Shown: positions 8,857 through 17,602, counted from the first letter of the stretch. The stretch is 64,000 bases of DNA from Lentibacillus daqui (GCF_027186265.1 NZ_CP114176.1:1612001-1676000); one strand, 5' to 3'. Notes: a model not told the origin generated them from the sequence alone. Translations and numbers: made by a program.

Positions 8857-9321
8857 ATGGAAGTGTTGCTTGTCATTCTGGCCATTATCAGCGGGGTTAT
8901 TGGTCTTTTTAAAGATAAAAAAGGTCACCAAACAAATAAAAAGCCCAATCGGACACCAAAAACAGCATCGCCACCAACAAAACGGAATTACCGACAGCAA
9001 CGGACTGAACCGGTATCTTCTGATCATTCGCCGGGATCAACGACGATTGTCATGCAAGAGCAGTTTGATTCGCAAATGCATGAGCTGGAACGGATGAAAC
9101 GAAATGCTAGTAATGATGACGGTGGGGGTATTTACCTAAACTTGGAGGATGCATTAAAAAAATCCAAGCAATCTAATGAAAATAAATTGGCCATGAAAAA
9201 TCAAATCAAGGATAATTTAAACCGTAAAGGATTGATTGATGGGATTATTATGGCGGAGGTTTTGGGATCGCCAAGAGCACGCAAAGCGTATCGCAATATC
9301 CCAACACAACGGAGAAAATAA
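8857..9321 (+). CDS. Uncharacterised membrane-anchored protein of the floA operon
   Basis: I do not recognise a family. The 154-residue product starts with one transmembrane helix (MEVLLVILAIISGVIGLF) followed by a long basic, polar, probably cytoplasmic region rich in Lys, Gln and Asn, with a conserved-looking end (LIDGIIMAEVLGSPRARKAYR). ATG 8857 is used because AGAGGTG lies six bases upstream; a GTG at 8848 would overlap that site. In B. subtilis the third gene of this operon is the shorter yqfB; whether this is an extended relative or a replacement cannot be told here. A perfect terminator follows immediately. Confidence 0.8.
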   Translation: MEVLLVILAIISGVIGLFKDKKGHQTNKKPNRTPKTASPPTKRNYRQQRTEPVSSDHSPGSTTIVMQEQFDSQMHELERMKRNASNDDGGGIYLNLEDALKKSKQSNENKLAMKNQIKDNLNRKGLIDGIIMAEVLGSPRARKAYRNIPTQRRK

Positions 9322-9323
9322 CG

Positions 9324-9371
9324 AAAAGCCTTCATTAAAAGTAGCAATTTACTTTTAATGAAGGCTTTTTT
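9324..9371 (+). terminator. Terminator of the yqeZ-floA operon
   Basis: Twenty-base perfect stem (9324-9343 with 9350-9369), 6-base loop, T-run. Confidence 0.95.
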
Positions 9372-9425
9372 GTTCTTATCTTGCTTATTTTTTCATAAAC
9401 ATGATGGTGAGAGGGGGCTCTGTAT

Positions 9426-9704
9426 GTGAAATGGTATAAAAAAATTACACCATGGCTAACAAATCATTTAGCACTCCCATCAGATGTCATTCTTGAACTT
9501 CCTAGAATAACAATGATTGGTCAAATACACGTTTATATTGAAAATCATCAAGGGCTCGCAGTTTATTCCGAGAACGAATTGAAATTAAAAACGAATAAAG
9601 GCTACATTCAAATTCTGGGATCATCATTTGTACTTAAAATGATGCTTCCGGAAGAAATATTGGTTGAAGGAACAATAGAAGAGGTGAAATTTATTCCAGC
9701 GTAA
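9426..9704 (+). CDS. yqfC: Sporulation protein YqfC
   Basis: The 92-residue protein carries the YqfC/YabP family core: LPSDVILELPRITMIGQIHVYIENHQGL and the C-terminal LPEEILVEGTIEEV. The family is expressed in the mother cell under SigE in B. subtilis and acts together with YqfD; its molecular role is not defined. The start is GTG 9426 with GAGAGGGGG upstream. A SigE-like -10 (CATAAACAT) occurs upstream but is too degenerate to call. yqfD follows 32 bases later. Confidence 0.93.
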   Translation: MKWYKKITPWLTNHLALPSDVILELPRITMIGQIHVYIENHQGLAVYSENELKLKTNKGYIQILGSSFVLKMMLPEEILVEGTIEEVKFIPA

Positions 9705-9736
9705 GGTTTTAAACTGTTGCTATGGAGGAGGAGACC

Positions 9737-10963
9737 ATGAAACAAATCCAGGGACCATTTATAACCGGTTATGTAACAATAATGGTAAAAGGGAGCATGC
9801 CGGAGCTGTTCTTTCAACGCTGTGTGAAACGCGGGATATTGATTTGGGATATCGAAAAGGAGTCACAACAGGTTTGCAAAGGCAATATCAGGCTTCAGGA
9901 TGTTCATTTAATCAAAGAAATTCGCCGGGGAACCGACTATAAAATATCATTTATCAGGAAAAAAGGGTCCCCATTCTTGTGGCGGCGGTTTTTGCGAAAA
10001 CGGGAACTTGTTCTTGGCCTTATACTAAGTGTTTTGTTAATCTTTTTTCTATCGAATATTATTTGGGAAGTAAAGATAACCGGTGTGCCAAAAGATATTG
10101 AAAAGAAAATTGACAAGCAGCTGGATGCGTATGGCATTCATGCCGGGTCATGGAGTTTAACATTGAAACCAGCAAGTGTCATTCAGCAGAAATTGGTGAA
10201 TGACATTCCTGAACTCCTTTGGGTTGGTGTGAACAAAAAGGGGACAACCTACTTTCTGGAAGGTGTTGAAAAGGCAATCGTAAAAGAAAAAGAGGTGAAA
10301 GGTCCGCGCAATTTGATCGCAACAAAAAAAGGCGTTATTAAAAATATGTTCGTTAAAAAAGGCCTTGGAAAGGTTCATGTGCATGATTATGTCGAACCCG
10401 GAGATCTGCTTGTGACAGGTGAGCTTGATTTTGAGACAGAAAACAACCCAAAACAGGAAGAAGACGATAAAAAAGCTAATAACAAGCTGATCGCTGCTGA
10501 AGGTGAGGTTATTGCCCAGACATGGTATAAGGTAAACGTTACCGTACCATTAAAAGCAAATGTGGAAATGCTTAGTGGTGATAGCAAGAAAAAATACTTT
10601 TTACGTTTTGGAGAAGTGAAACTACCGGTTTGGGGGTTTGGGGATCCGGATTATCAAGATATACATAAAGAGGAAACGGATAATCCAATTCAATTCCTCA
10701 AGTGGAAGCTTCCAGTTCATTTTGTGGAATCAACCTTAAACGAACAGAATTTTCACCAACTGAAGCGAACGAGGGAAGAAGCAGTAAAAATTGGCCTGAA
10801 ACAAGGGGAAAATGAATTGCAGTTACGGCTGGGACCTGATGCAAAAATAACTTCACAAAAAATTTTGCATGAGTCAACAGAGAATGGTAAAGTTAAAATA
10901 ACCTTATTCACTACAGTAGAAGAAAATATCGCCAAAGAAGAACCTATAAATCAAGGAGATTGA
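9737..10963 (+). CDS. yqfD: Sporulation protein YqfD
   Basis: YqfD is a mother-cell sporulation protein of unknown biochemistry. The 408 residues comprise an N-terminal domain, one transmembrane segment at about 92-112 (LVLGLILSVLLIFFLSNIIW) and a large extracytoplasmic region with family motifs WEVKITG and LLWVGVNKKGT. ATG 9737 follows GGAGGAGGAG; an in-frame ATG at 9722 would itself lie at that ribosome site. Stop TGA overlaps the upstream region of phoH, so yqfC-yqfD-phoH probably form one transcript. Confidence 0.94.
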   Translation: MKQIQGPFITGYVTIMVKGSMPELFFQRCVKRGILIWDIEKESQQVCKGNIRLQDVHLIKEIRRGTDYKISFIRKKGSPFLWRRFLRKRELVLGLILSVLLIFFLSNIIWEVKITGVPKDIEKKIDKQLDAYGIHAGSWSLTLKPASVIQQKLVNDIPELLWVGVNKKGTTYFLEGVEKAIVKEKEVKGPRNLIATKKGVIKNMFVKKGLGKVHVHDYVEPGDLLVTGELDFETENNPKQEEDDKKANNKLIAAEGEVIAQTWYKVNVTVPLKANVEMLSGDSKKKYFLRFGEVKLPVWGFGDPDYQDIHKEETDNPIQFLKWKLPVHFVESTLNEQNFHQLKRTREEAVKIGLKQGENELQLRLGPDAKITSQKILHESTENGKVKITLFTTVEENIAKEEPINQGD

Positions 10964-10965
10964 AT

Positions 10966-11925
10966 ATGGCAGAGAATCTGAGTACAGCGGACTTACAAAT
11001 TAATAGTCCCAATGAGGCCTTGGCCTTGTTTGGTATAAATGACAAAAATTTAAAGCAAATTGAAGAGCAATTATCAGTATCTATTGTTACCAGGGGTGAA
11101 CAAATTCGCGTATCTGGTGCCACTGAAGATGTCGAATTGGTTAAGGAAATATTAATGACATTTCTATCAATTATTCGCAAGGGCCTGACGATTTCCGAAC
11201 GTGATGTTGTTTATGCAGTGGAACTGGCCAGGGGTGGAAAGATTAATCAACTGGAGACTTTATTTGAAGATGAAATCACAAAAAATGTAAAGGGAAAATC
11301 CATCCGGGTTAAAACCTTAGGGCAAAAAAGTTATGTTGCTGCAATCAAATCCAATGACCTTGTATTTGGAATTGGTCCGGCGGGTACAGGGAAAACGTAT
11401 CTGGCAGTAGTAATGGCTGTTCATGCACTAAAAAACGGCCAGGTCAAGCGGATTATCCTGACTCGGCCTGCTGTAGAGGCTGGGGAAAGTTTAGGTTTTC
11501 TGCCTGGAGATTTAAAAGAAAAGGTTGATCCCTATCTTCGTCCTTTATATGACGCATTACATGATGTTTTAGGTGCAGAACATACATTACGATTGATCGA
11601 ACGGGATACAATTGAAATCGCTCCACTTGCTTATATGCGGGGAAGAACATTGGACGATGCATTTGTTATCCTGGATGAGGCGCAAAATACTACCCCGGAA
11701 CAAATGAAGATGTTTCTTACACGGCTGGGGTTTGGTTCGAAAATGGTCATTACCGGGGATATTACACAAATTGATTTACCTAAAGGGGTTAAATCAGGTT
11801 TGCATGTGGCAAGTCAATTATTAGAAACTGTTAAAGGGATTTCTTTTGTGTATTTAAATCCGACTGATGTTGTACGGCACCCATTGGTACAGCGAATTAT
11901 TGATGCATATGAACAAGTGAAATAA
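10966..11925 (+). CDS. phoH: PhoH-family ATPase
   Basis: PhoH proteins are cytoplasmic P-loop ATPases linked to RNA metabolism; the exact substrate is not settled. The 319-residue protein (the same length as B. subtilis PhoH) has Walker A GPAGTGKT at residues 137-144, Walker B VILDEAQN and an N-terminal KH-like region. ATG 10966 has AAGGAGAT five bases upstream. It is followed by pgpH and ybeY; PhoH and YbeY are neighbours in many bacteria, in line with a joint RNA role. Confidence 0.95.
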   Translation: MAENLSTADLQINSPNEALALFGINDKNLKQIEEQLSVSIVTRGEQIRVSGATEDVELVKEILMTFLSIIRKGLTISERDVVYAVELARGGKINQLETLFEDEITKNVKGKSIRVKTLGQKSYVAAIKSNDLVFGIGPAGTGKTYLAVVMAVHALKNGQVKRIILTRPAVEAGESLGFLPGDLKEKVDPYLRPLYDALHDVLGAEHTLRLIERDTIEIAPLAYMRGRTLDDAFVILDEAQNTTPEQMKMFLTRLGFGSKMVITGDITQIDLPKGVKSGLHVASQLLETVKGISFVYLNPTDVVRHPLVQRIIDAYEQVK

Positions 11926-11978
11926 TATTTTCGCAGATCCGGGAAAGTGGGTCTTATTTTCATCTTAGGAGCGTGCCC

Positions 11979-14141
11979 ATGAATGGAGATGAGACTGTGA
12001 AAAATACCATAAGAAACCTTATATCATCGTTTCGTAGTACAAGGTCGAAATGGCTTACAATCGTTATTCCAATCATCGTTTTAGGGATTCTTTTCTTCTC
12101 ATTGACGGTCAATAATGTGTTTACCCCAACATATGATATTGACCGATTCGGGATTGCCAAAGAGACTATTCGTTCACCAATCACGATTGAAAACAAACAA
12201 GAAACAGAACGAAAAACAAGGGATACAGTGCAATCGGTGAACGATCGTTATGAAACTTCCAAGGAGATCACCAATGAGCAAATTGGCTATGTAAATGAAC
12301 TTTTCGATGCGGTCAAAAAATTGGACAAAAAAAAGGACGGGAAGGATTCACAAGCCGACGATGAGTTAACCACCCGTGAAAAGGTGCAAAAATTATCAAA
12401 TGTATTATCACCGGAAATAACTGAACACGTTGATGAATTAATTCTGACACAACTATTGAAAACTTCACCTGATGAACGCAGAAAAGGTCAGAAGGTTATG
12501 GTTGATGCGTTGAAAAATGTATTCCATGAAGGGGTACGAACGGAAAACGTACAAACTGCCAAAGCGGAAGTGAAACAACAAATAAAATATTCCAGCCTTG
12601 ATAATCAATTACAACAAGCCCTCATGTCTTTAAGTAACTTCGCTGTCACAGAGAACGCCGTGTTCGATGTTGAGAACACAATGGCTGCAAGAAAAGACGC
12701 TGCAAGCAGTGTAGAGCCGGTGATGATTCGGGCTGGTGAAATTATTGTCCGGGAAGGGCAAACTATCACAAATGAAAAGTATCAGCAACTAAAATTGGTC
12801 GGCTTATTAAATAAAGAACGGAATGTTTACCCGATTATCGGTTTAGCATTACTACTATTGCTAATTACTGGTACAATTGGTTATGAAATGTATGTATTGG
12901 ATAAAAGAAAACAGCTGAATAAAGGAAAAGCAGCTGCGATCATTCTTATCAGTATTTTTGTAGTCGCCTTAATGAAGGGTGTGAGTCTTTTTACAACCCA
13001 GATCAATCAATTATATTATCTGGTTCCTGTTGCTACTGGCGTGTTATTGTTAAAACAGTTGATTCACGAACGGTTTGCAATTGTATTAGCTGGACTATAT
13101 GCTATTCTGGGAAGTATTATTTTCAATGGTGAAATCCCCGGGTCTCTGAACATGGAGGCCGGTATCTATTTCTTTTTTTCTCAGCTGGCAGCTATTGGAC
13201 TTCTAGCCAATACAAAAGAAAAAGACCGGCTGGCTATTGTAAAAACTGGAATTGGGCTTGTCATTGTCAATATTATTACCGTACTATTATTTTTATTTTT
13301 ATCATTTGAAAAATATAATTGGATAGACTTTTTTATTCAGTCAGGCTTTGGTATAGGCTCTGCTTTTTTATCAGTCGTATTAACAATTGGATTGCTGCCG
13401 TTTTTTGAAACAGGGTTGGGAATTCTGACCGATATGAAATTACTTTCCTTATCAAGCCCGAACCAGCCATTGATAAAAAAGATTTTGACGGAAGCACCAG
13501 GAACCTACCATCATTCGATAATGGTTGCCAATTTGAGTGAAGCAGTGTGTGAAGCGATTGGTGCGAATGGTTTACTGGCACGTGTGGGGGCATATTACCA
13601 TGATATTGGCAAAACAGTCAGGCCGCATTATTTTATTGAAAATCAGCTGGCTGTTACGAATCCGCACGATCAACTTGATCCAAAGGAAAGTGCTAAAATC
13701 ATTATTAGTCATCCATACGATGGTGTGGCTATGCTCCGGGAACAGCGACTGCCGGAAGAAATCATTGACATTGCAAAACAGCATCACGGAACAACCCTTC
13801 TGAAGTTCTTTTATTACAAGGAGAAGAAAAAGAATGATCAGGCAGAGGAAGCAGATTTTCGTTATCCGGGGCCAAAACCACAGTCTAAAGAAGCAGGTGT
13901 AGTGAATATTTGTGATTCAGTTGAGGCAGCAGTTCGGTCATTAAAGGAGCCAACAGAAGATAAAATAGAAGAAATCGTTTCCTCAATTATTAAAGACCGC
14001 TTACTGGATGGACAATTAGATGAATGCCCATTAACAATGGAAGACTTGCACATTGTAAATGAGACAATTTGTGAGACATTAAAAGGTATATTTCATTCAA
14101 GAATTCAATATCCTACAACAAAGGCGGAGGCGCCCGGTTAG
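11979..14141 (+). CDS. pgpH: Cyclic-di-AMP phosphodiesterase PgpH (YqfF)
   Basis: PgpH hydrolyses c-di-AMP. The 720-residue protein has a first transmembrane helix (about 22-42), a long extracellular 7TMR-HDED sensor domain, seven membrane segments at about 275-490 and a cytoplasmic HD domain with HH and HD motifs (YHHSIMVANL, YYHDIGK, HHGTT). ATG 11979 is chosen (AGGAG 7 bases upstream); GTG 11997 is also possible. The last residues, KAEAPG, are encoded by an inserted repeat element: removing one copy of a 16-bp duplication restores an end reading KETDV with its stop overlapping the ybeY ATG. The altered tail lies beyond the HD domain, so activity is probably kept. Confidence 0.94.
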   Translation: MNGDETVKNTIRNLISSFRSTRSKWLTIVIPIIVLGILFFSLTVNNVFTPTYDIDRFGIAKETIRSPITIENKQETERKTRDTVQSVNDRYETSKEITNEQIGYVNELFDAVKKLDKKKDGKDSQADDELTTREKVQKLSNVLSPEITEHVDELILTQLLKTSPDERRKGQKVMVDALKNVFHEGVRTENVQTAKAEVKQQIKYSSLDNQLQQALMSLSNFAVTENAVFDVENTMAARKDAASSVEPVMIRAGEIIVREGQTITNEKYQQLKLVGLLNKERNVYPIIGLALLLLLITGTIGYEMYVLDKRKQLNKGKAAAIILISIFVVALMKGVSLFTTQINQLYYLVPVATGVLLLKQLIHERFAIVLAGLYAILGSIIFNGEIPGSLNMEAGIYFFFSQLAAIGLLANTKEKDRLAIVKTGIGLVIVNIITVLLFLFLSFEKYNWIDFFIQSGFGIGSAFLSVVLTIGLLPFFETGLGILTDMKLLSLSSPNQPLIKKILTEAPGTYHHSIMVANLSEAVCEAIGANGLLARVGAYYHDIGKTVRPHYFIENQLAVTNPHDQLDPKESAKIIISHPYDGVAMLREQRLPEEIIDIAKQHHGTTLLKFFYYKEKKKNDQAEEADFRYPGPKPQSKEAGVVNICDSVEAAVRSLKEPTEDKIEEIVSSIIKDRLLDGQLDECPLTMEDLHIVNETICETLKGIFHSRIQYPTTKAEAPG

Positions 14142-14264
14142 TGGCGTACAAACTGGAAGGAGCCTGAAGTTTGCTAGCCACTGGGCGCTGGAGCCGGACG
14201 GAGCCAACAATGGCAAGGGCTAAAGAAAACCTGAAATTTTATGTTTTTTATCCTACAACAAAGG
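14109..14264 (+). repeat. Hairpin repeat element (copy 1) with 16-bp flanking duplication
   Basis: TATCCTACAACAAAGG occurs at 14109-14124 and again at 14249-14264. Between them lies an element with inverted ends (GCGCCCGGTTAG near 14130 and CTAGCCACTGGGCGC near 14173). The same core occurs inverted at 33908-34073. It separates pgpH from ybeY. Confidence 0.8.
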
Positions 14265-14277
14265 AGACGGATGTATA

Positions 14278-14742
14278 ATGCATATAGATTTTCATGATGA
14301 AACGAACGCTGTGCCAAGCGATGATATTGATATGTTGCAAAGGTTACTTGACTTTGCGGCGGAACAAGAAGGTATTCCACATGAAGCCGAGGTTTCCGTC
14401 AGTTTTGTCAGCAACGATGAGATTCAAGAACTAAACCGCAATTATCGCCAACAAGATAAGCCAACAGACGTGATTTCCTTTGCGTTACAGGAAACGGTGG
14501 AAGGAGAAATACCTATAGTTGGGGAAGATATATCACTTACACTTGGAGACATTGTTATTTCAATGGATCGGGCGAAGGAACAGGCCATTGATTATAATCA
14601 TTCACTACAGCGTGAAATTGGCTTTTTAACAGTTCATGGCTTTCTTCACTTGCTAGGCTATGATCATATGGAAAAGGAAGAGGAAAAAGTAATGTTCCAA
14701 AAGCAAGAGGATATTTTACATGCATTCGGACTCGAACGATAA
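14278..14742 (+). CDS. ybeY: Endoribonuclease YbeY
   Basis: YbeY is a zinc-dependent endoribonuclease needed for 16S rRNA 3' end processing and ribosome quality control. The 154-residue protein carries the metal-binding motif HGFLHLLGYDH with H120, H124 and H130. RBS AAGGAGACGG upstream of ATG 14278 is provided by the second copy of the 16-bp duplication and its downstream sequence. The gene overlaps dgkA by 23 bases. Before the repeat insertion its ATG would have overlapped the pgpH stop, so a former translational coupling has been broken. Confidence 0.96.
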   Translation: MHIDFHDETNAVPSDDIDMLQRLLDFAAEQEGIPHEAEVSVSFVSNDEIQELNRNYRQQDKPTDVISFALQETVEGEIPIVGEDISLTLGDIVISMDRAKEQAIDYNHSLQREIGFLTVHGFLHLLGYDHMEKEEEKVMFQKQEDILHAFGLER

Positions 14743-15100
14743 CAAAAAAAAACGGGGAATTGGCCTACGCTTTGCCTGGAATGGAATTATCGAGGTTTTG
14801 CAACATGAACGCAATTTTCGAGTTCATATCATTGCCGTACTGCTTGTTGTTTGTACCGGCTTATTACTAAAATTAACAACCGGGGAATGGGCACTGATTG
14901 TCTTGGTTATTGGTTTTGTGCTGGCGATGGAGATGGTCAATACAGTGATTGAAACATTACTTGACTATGTGAACCCGGCTATTCATCCGACAGCAAAGGT
15001 GATTAAGGATGTATCCGCGGGAGTCGTCTTGATTGCTGCCATTACGGCCGTTATTATTGGTTTGCTCATTTTTTTGCCCAAATTATATAGCCTGTTTTAA
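14720..15100 (+). CDS. dgkA: Undecaprenol kinase DgkA (diacylglycerol kinase family)
   Basis: In Gram-positive bacteria this small membrane enzyme phosphorylates undecaprenol to the cell-wall lipid carrier. The 126 residues show the family motif RNFRVHI and EMVNTVIETLLD, and three membrane helices (about 38-55, 58-78, 100-122). The gene starts inside ybeY. In B. subtilis cdd (cytidine deaminase) lies between dgkA and era; here it is absent and a terminator with a 190-base spacer takes its place. Confidence 0.95.
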   Translation: MHSDSNDNKKKRGIGLRFAWNGIIEVLQHERNFRVHIIAVLLVVCTGLLLKLTTGEWALIVLVIGFVLAMEMVNTVIETLLDYVNPAIHPTAKVIKDVSAGVVLIAAITAVIIGLLIFLPKLYSLF

Positions 15101-15103
15101 CCA

Positions 15104-15134
15104 CCTCTTTCAAAACGAAAGGGGTTTTCTTTTT
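15104..15134 (+). terminator. Terminator after dgkA
   Basis: CCTCTTTC (15104-15111) pairs with GAAAGGGG (15117-15124), one G-T pair, then TTTTCTTTTT. Confidence 0.8.
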
Positions 15135-15330
15135 GCTTTATGCATGTATTTTCTGTCAAAAAACAAAAACTTTTTAAAGCTTTTGTCGAATATGTGAAAG
15201 TAAGCTGTTTTTGTAGTATTATGGATGTACATCAAAGATAAAAGAAACACTTGAAGATGGTTGCTGTATAGGCACCCGCTTAAACTTTTAAACGAATGAA
15301 TAACATCGAAAGACACCGGAGGATTACAAC

Positions 15331-16233
15331 ATGGAAAATGATTTCAAATCGGGATTTATCGCCATAATTGGCCGACCCAACGTTGGCAAATCAACATTCT
15401 TAAATCATGTTATTGGACAAAAAATAGCTATTATGAGTGATAAAGCTCAGACGACACGAAATAAAATTCAGGGTGTATTAACACAACATGATGCACAGAT
15501 TGTTTTTATTGATACACCGGGAATTCATAAACCAAAACACCGACTTGGGGATTTTATGGTGCAAATGGCAGAAGACACATTAAATGAGGTAGATGCCGTT
15601 TTGTTTATGATTAATGCCAAAGAAGGGTATGGCAGAGGGGATCAATATATTATAGACCGACTACAACAGGTAAAAAAGCCTGTCTTTCTAATTATTAATA
15701 AAATTGATTTAATCCAAAAAGATGACCTGTTACCATTAATCGAGCTGTACCGGAGAAAATACAACTTTGAAGAAATCATTCCAATATCCGCTTTACAAGG
15801 GAACAATGTCATTCATCTGCTGGAAGTATTAAAGTCATATTTACCTGCAGGGCCACAGTATTATCCGGAAGATCAGGTTACAGATCATCCTGAACGATTT
15901 ATTATTGCTGAGTTGATCCGGGAAAAAGTTCTGCAATTAACAAGAGAGGAAATACCTCACTCGATTGCAGTTGTCATTGAAAATATCGAAAAGCGGGAGT
16001 CAAATGCCATTTTTATTCAGGCAACCGTAATAACCGAACGAAAATCGCAAAAAGGCATTCTAATTGGCAAACACGGAAAAATGTTGAAGGAAATTGGAAA
16101 AAGGGCGCGAGCAGATATTGAGCCCTTGCTCGGAACAAGGGTATATCTGGATCTTTGGATAAAGGTGGAAAAAGATTGGCGCAACAGGCAAAATCAGCTT
16201 CGAGAGTTAGGTTTTCGGGAAGATGAATATTAA
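15331..16233 (+). CDS. era: GTPase Era
   Basis: Era is an essential GTPase that binds the 3' end of 16S rRNA during 30S assembly. The 300-residue protein has G1 GRPNVGKS (14-21), G3 DTPG and G4 NKID, followed by a KH domain (GKHGKMLKEIGKRA). RBS CCGGAGG. The stop codon overlaps the first base of a dispersed 216-bp repeat. The usual neighbours yqzL and recO follow after that repeat. Confidence 0.97.
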   Translation: MENDFKSGFIAIIGRPNVGKSTFLNHVIGQKIAIMSDKAQTTRNKIQGVLTQHDAQIVFIDTPGIHKPKHRLGDFMVQMAEDTLNEVDAVLFMINAKEGYGRGDQYIIDRLQQVKKPVFLIINKIDLIQKDDLLPLIELYRRKYNFEEIIPISALQGNNVIHLLEVLKSYLPAGPQYYPEDQVTDHPERFIIAELIREKVLQLTREEIPHSIAVVIENIEKRESNAIFIQATVITERKSQKGILIGKHGKMLKEIGKRARADIEPLLGTRVYLDLWIKVEKDWRNRQNQLRELGFREDEY

Positions 16234-16448
16234 GTGCATGTTCAAAAGGAGGATAAAAAGGACCGAGAAGTTCTAGACGGCGTAGCTTTGAGCACCGGAG
16301 TGTACATAGAAGGTACATGAGGAACGGAAAAGCAAGCCAACGAACTTCTTCAAAGGAAGGGCGGCTTAAAACGGGCTTTGCGCTCAGGCGTCGGCATACC
16401 CCTTTTGCAGGGGCACGTCATTTTTTCCGGACTTTTTGAACATCCTCT
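16233..16448 (+). repeat. Dispersed 216-bp element, copy 1
   Basis: Starts AGTGCATGTTCAAAA and ends with the inverted TTTTTGAACATCCTCT. Other copies lie at 33114 (minus), 44217 (plus) and 60329 (plus, left end missing). Internal hairpins include GAAGTTC with GAACTTC, TGTAC with GTACA and CCCCTTTTGCAGGGG. No reading frame of its own is convincing. Confidence 0.9.
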
Positions 16449-16540
16449 AAACATGGTAAAAATTATAACTCATTCTTTCATGCCTTGTGGTCATTCTAAT
16501 AGTGAGGTTCAAACGCTATAAAGAAAGGTAGGGGTTTCTT

Positions 16541-16687
16541 GTGATCGACTTTGCATGGAAATTATTTAGTCAAACGGGGAACGTTGAAACCTATTTGTTA
16601 TTGAAAGAGCTGGAGAAAGAACCAAATGTTAAAGGTCAATTGCAACAACATGAAGAAGAGCTGTCACACCTTGATACAAAATTGTAG
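16541..16687 (+). CDS. yqzL: YqzL family small protein
   Basis: A 48-residue protein starting at GTG 16541 with AAAGGTAGGGG upstream: MIDFAWKLFSQTGNVETYLLLKELE, then a Glu/Gln-rich tail. This matches the YqzL family that sits between era and recO in Bacillaceae. The function is unknown. Position, length and N-terminal pattern (WK.FS.TGN..TYLL.KE.E) support the call. Confidence 0.9.
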   Translation: MIDFAWKLFSQTGNVETYLLLKELEKEPNVKGQLQQHEEELSHLDTKL

Positions 16688-16742
16688 CACATACCATTTT
16701 TAACCACTTTACATTAGATTTTGCCAAAGAAAGGTGAAACAT

Positions 16743-17486
16743 GTGCTGGAAAAAATTGAAGGCATCGTAATCAAAACACAGGATTATGGTGAAACACATA
16801 AAATCGTTACAATATTTAGTAAGAAAATCGGCAAATTTGCCGCGATTGCCAAAGGAGCAAAAAAACCGAAAAGTAGAATGGCTGCTGTTACGCAGCCATT
16901 AATTTATGGAGAATTTTTAGTTTATGTACACTCTGGGTTAAGCACGATTCAACAAGGAGAAATCATCTATTCATTACGTCCGATCCGCGAAGACATCATC
17001 AAAACGGCTTATGCAGCATATATCCTTGAACTAACCGATAAATTAATAGATGAAAAATCCCCTGACCGGTTTATTTATGATCAACTTCTTTTAACAATGG
17101 ACTGGATTGCTGAAAATGTGTCCTATGATATTCCAGTCATGATGTATGAAATGAAATTATTTCAAAAAGGCGGTTTTGCACCAATTGTTCATCATTGTGT
17201 AAACTGTGGCAGTACCGAGAACCCTTTTTCTTTTTCTGTCGCTGAAGGTGGACTATTATGCAAGCGATGTATGCATTTGGATCAGCTTGCTTTTTCAATT
17301 TCTGATTTGCTTGCACGATTGTTACATTTGTTTGCCAGTGTGGGACTTGAGCGTATAGGTACGATTACCATGAAAGACGAAAACATTGCCAAATTGCGGC
17401 AAATACTTGATGCATATTATGACCATTATGGTGGATATTACATAAAATCAAAAAAGTTTTTAAACCAGTTGGATAAGTTGAAATAA
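16743..17486 (+). CDS. recO: DNA repair protein RecO
   Basis: RecO loads RecA onto SSB-coated DNA together with RecR. The 247-residue protein has the N-terminal OB-fold (KIEGIVIKTQDYGETHKIVTIF) and a zinc motif CVNC...CKRC. GTG 16743 is chosen because AAAGGTGA lies five bases upstream and the product then starts MLEKIEG like its relatives; a GTG at 16734 would start inside the ribosome site. The last 22 bases lie in a 57-bp repeat duplicated on the far side of an insertion sequence, but the reading frame is intact and ends normally. Confidence 0.95.
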   Translation: MLEKIEGIVIKTQDYGETHKIVTIFSKKIGKFAAIAKGAKKPKSRMAAVTQPLIYGEFLVYVHSGLSTIQQGEIIYSLRPIREDIIKTAYAAYILELTDKLIDEKSPDRFIYDQLLLTMDWIAENVSYDIPVMMYEMKLFQKGGFAPIVHHCVNCGSTENPFSFSVAEGGLLCKRCMHLDQLAFSISDLLARLLHLFASVGLERIGTITMKDENIAKLRQILDAYYDHYGGYYIKSKKFLNQLDKLK

Positions 17487-17521
17487 ACATCATTGACACG
17501 TACGAAGAAATAAAGTATGAT
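17465..17521 (+). repeat. 57-bp direct repeat, left copy
   Basis: Identical to 19465-19521, exactly 2000 bases away, with the insertion sequence between. It holds the recO end and a complete sigma-A promoter. Read as an unusually long target-site duplication. Confidence 0.95.
17493..17521 (+). promoter_or_regulatory. Duplicated glyQS promoter, orphan copy
   Basis: TTGACA (17493-17498), 17 bases, TATGAT (17516-17521). It now points into the left end of the insertion sequence, antisense to the transposase, and meets a terminator at 17542-17584. Confidence 0.8.
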
Positions 17522-17541
17522 CTCATCTTTGACACCTAAAA

Positions 17542-17584
17542 CCGCCTCAAGTGCTGTAAAATCAACACTTTTGGCGGCTTTTTT
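17542..17584. terminator. Bidirectional terminator at the IS left end
   Basis: CCGCC (17542) and AAGTG pair with CACTT and GGCGG (to 17577), with T6 to the right and, on the minus strand, GGTTTTAGG. It can end the transposase transcript and also stop readthrough from recO and the duplicated promoter. Confidence 0.75.
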
Positions 17585-17602
17585 AGAGCCTAAAACTGCG
17601 TA

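Noticed and set aside
9380..9410. SigE-like promoter before yqfC (CATAAACAT)
   Set aside because: Expected for a sporulation gene, but the -35 and -10 are too far from consensus to list.
15101..15330. A missing cdd gene between dgkA and era as a broken gene
   Set aside because: No trace of cytidine deaminase sequence is left in the spacer; simple absence, not a pseudogene.
16013..16318. Minus-strand frame with MYLLCTLRCSKL shared by repeat copies
   Set aside because: It runs into era in one copy and stops differently in others; conservation follows the DNA element and there is no ribosome site.
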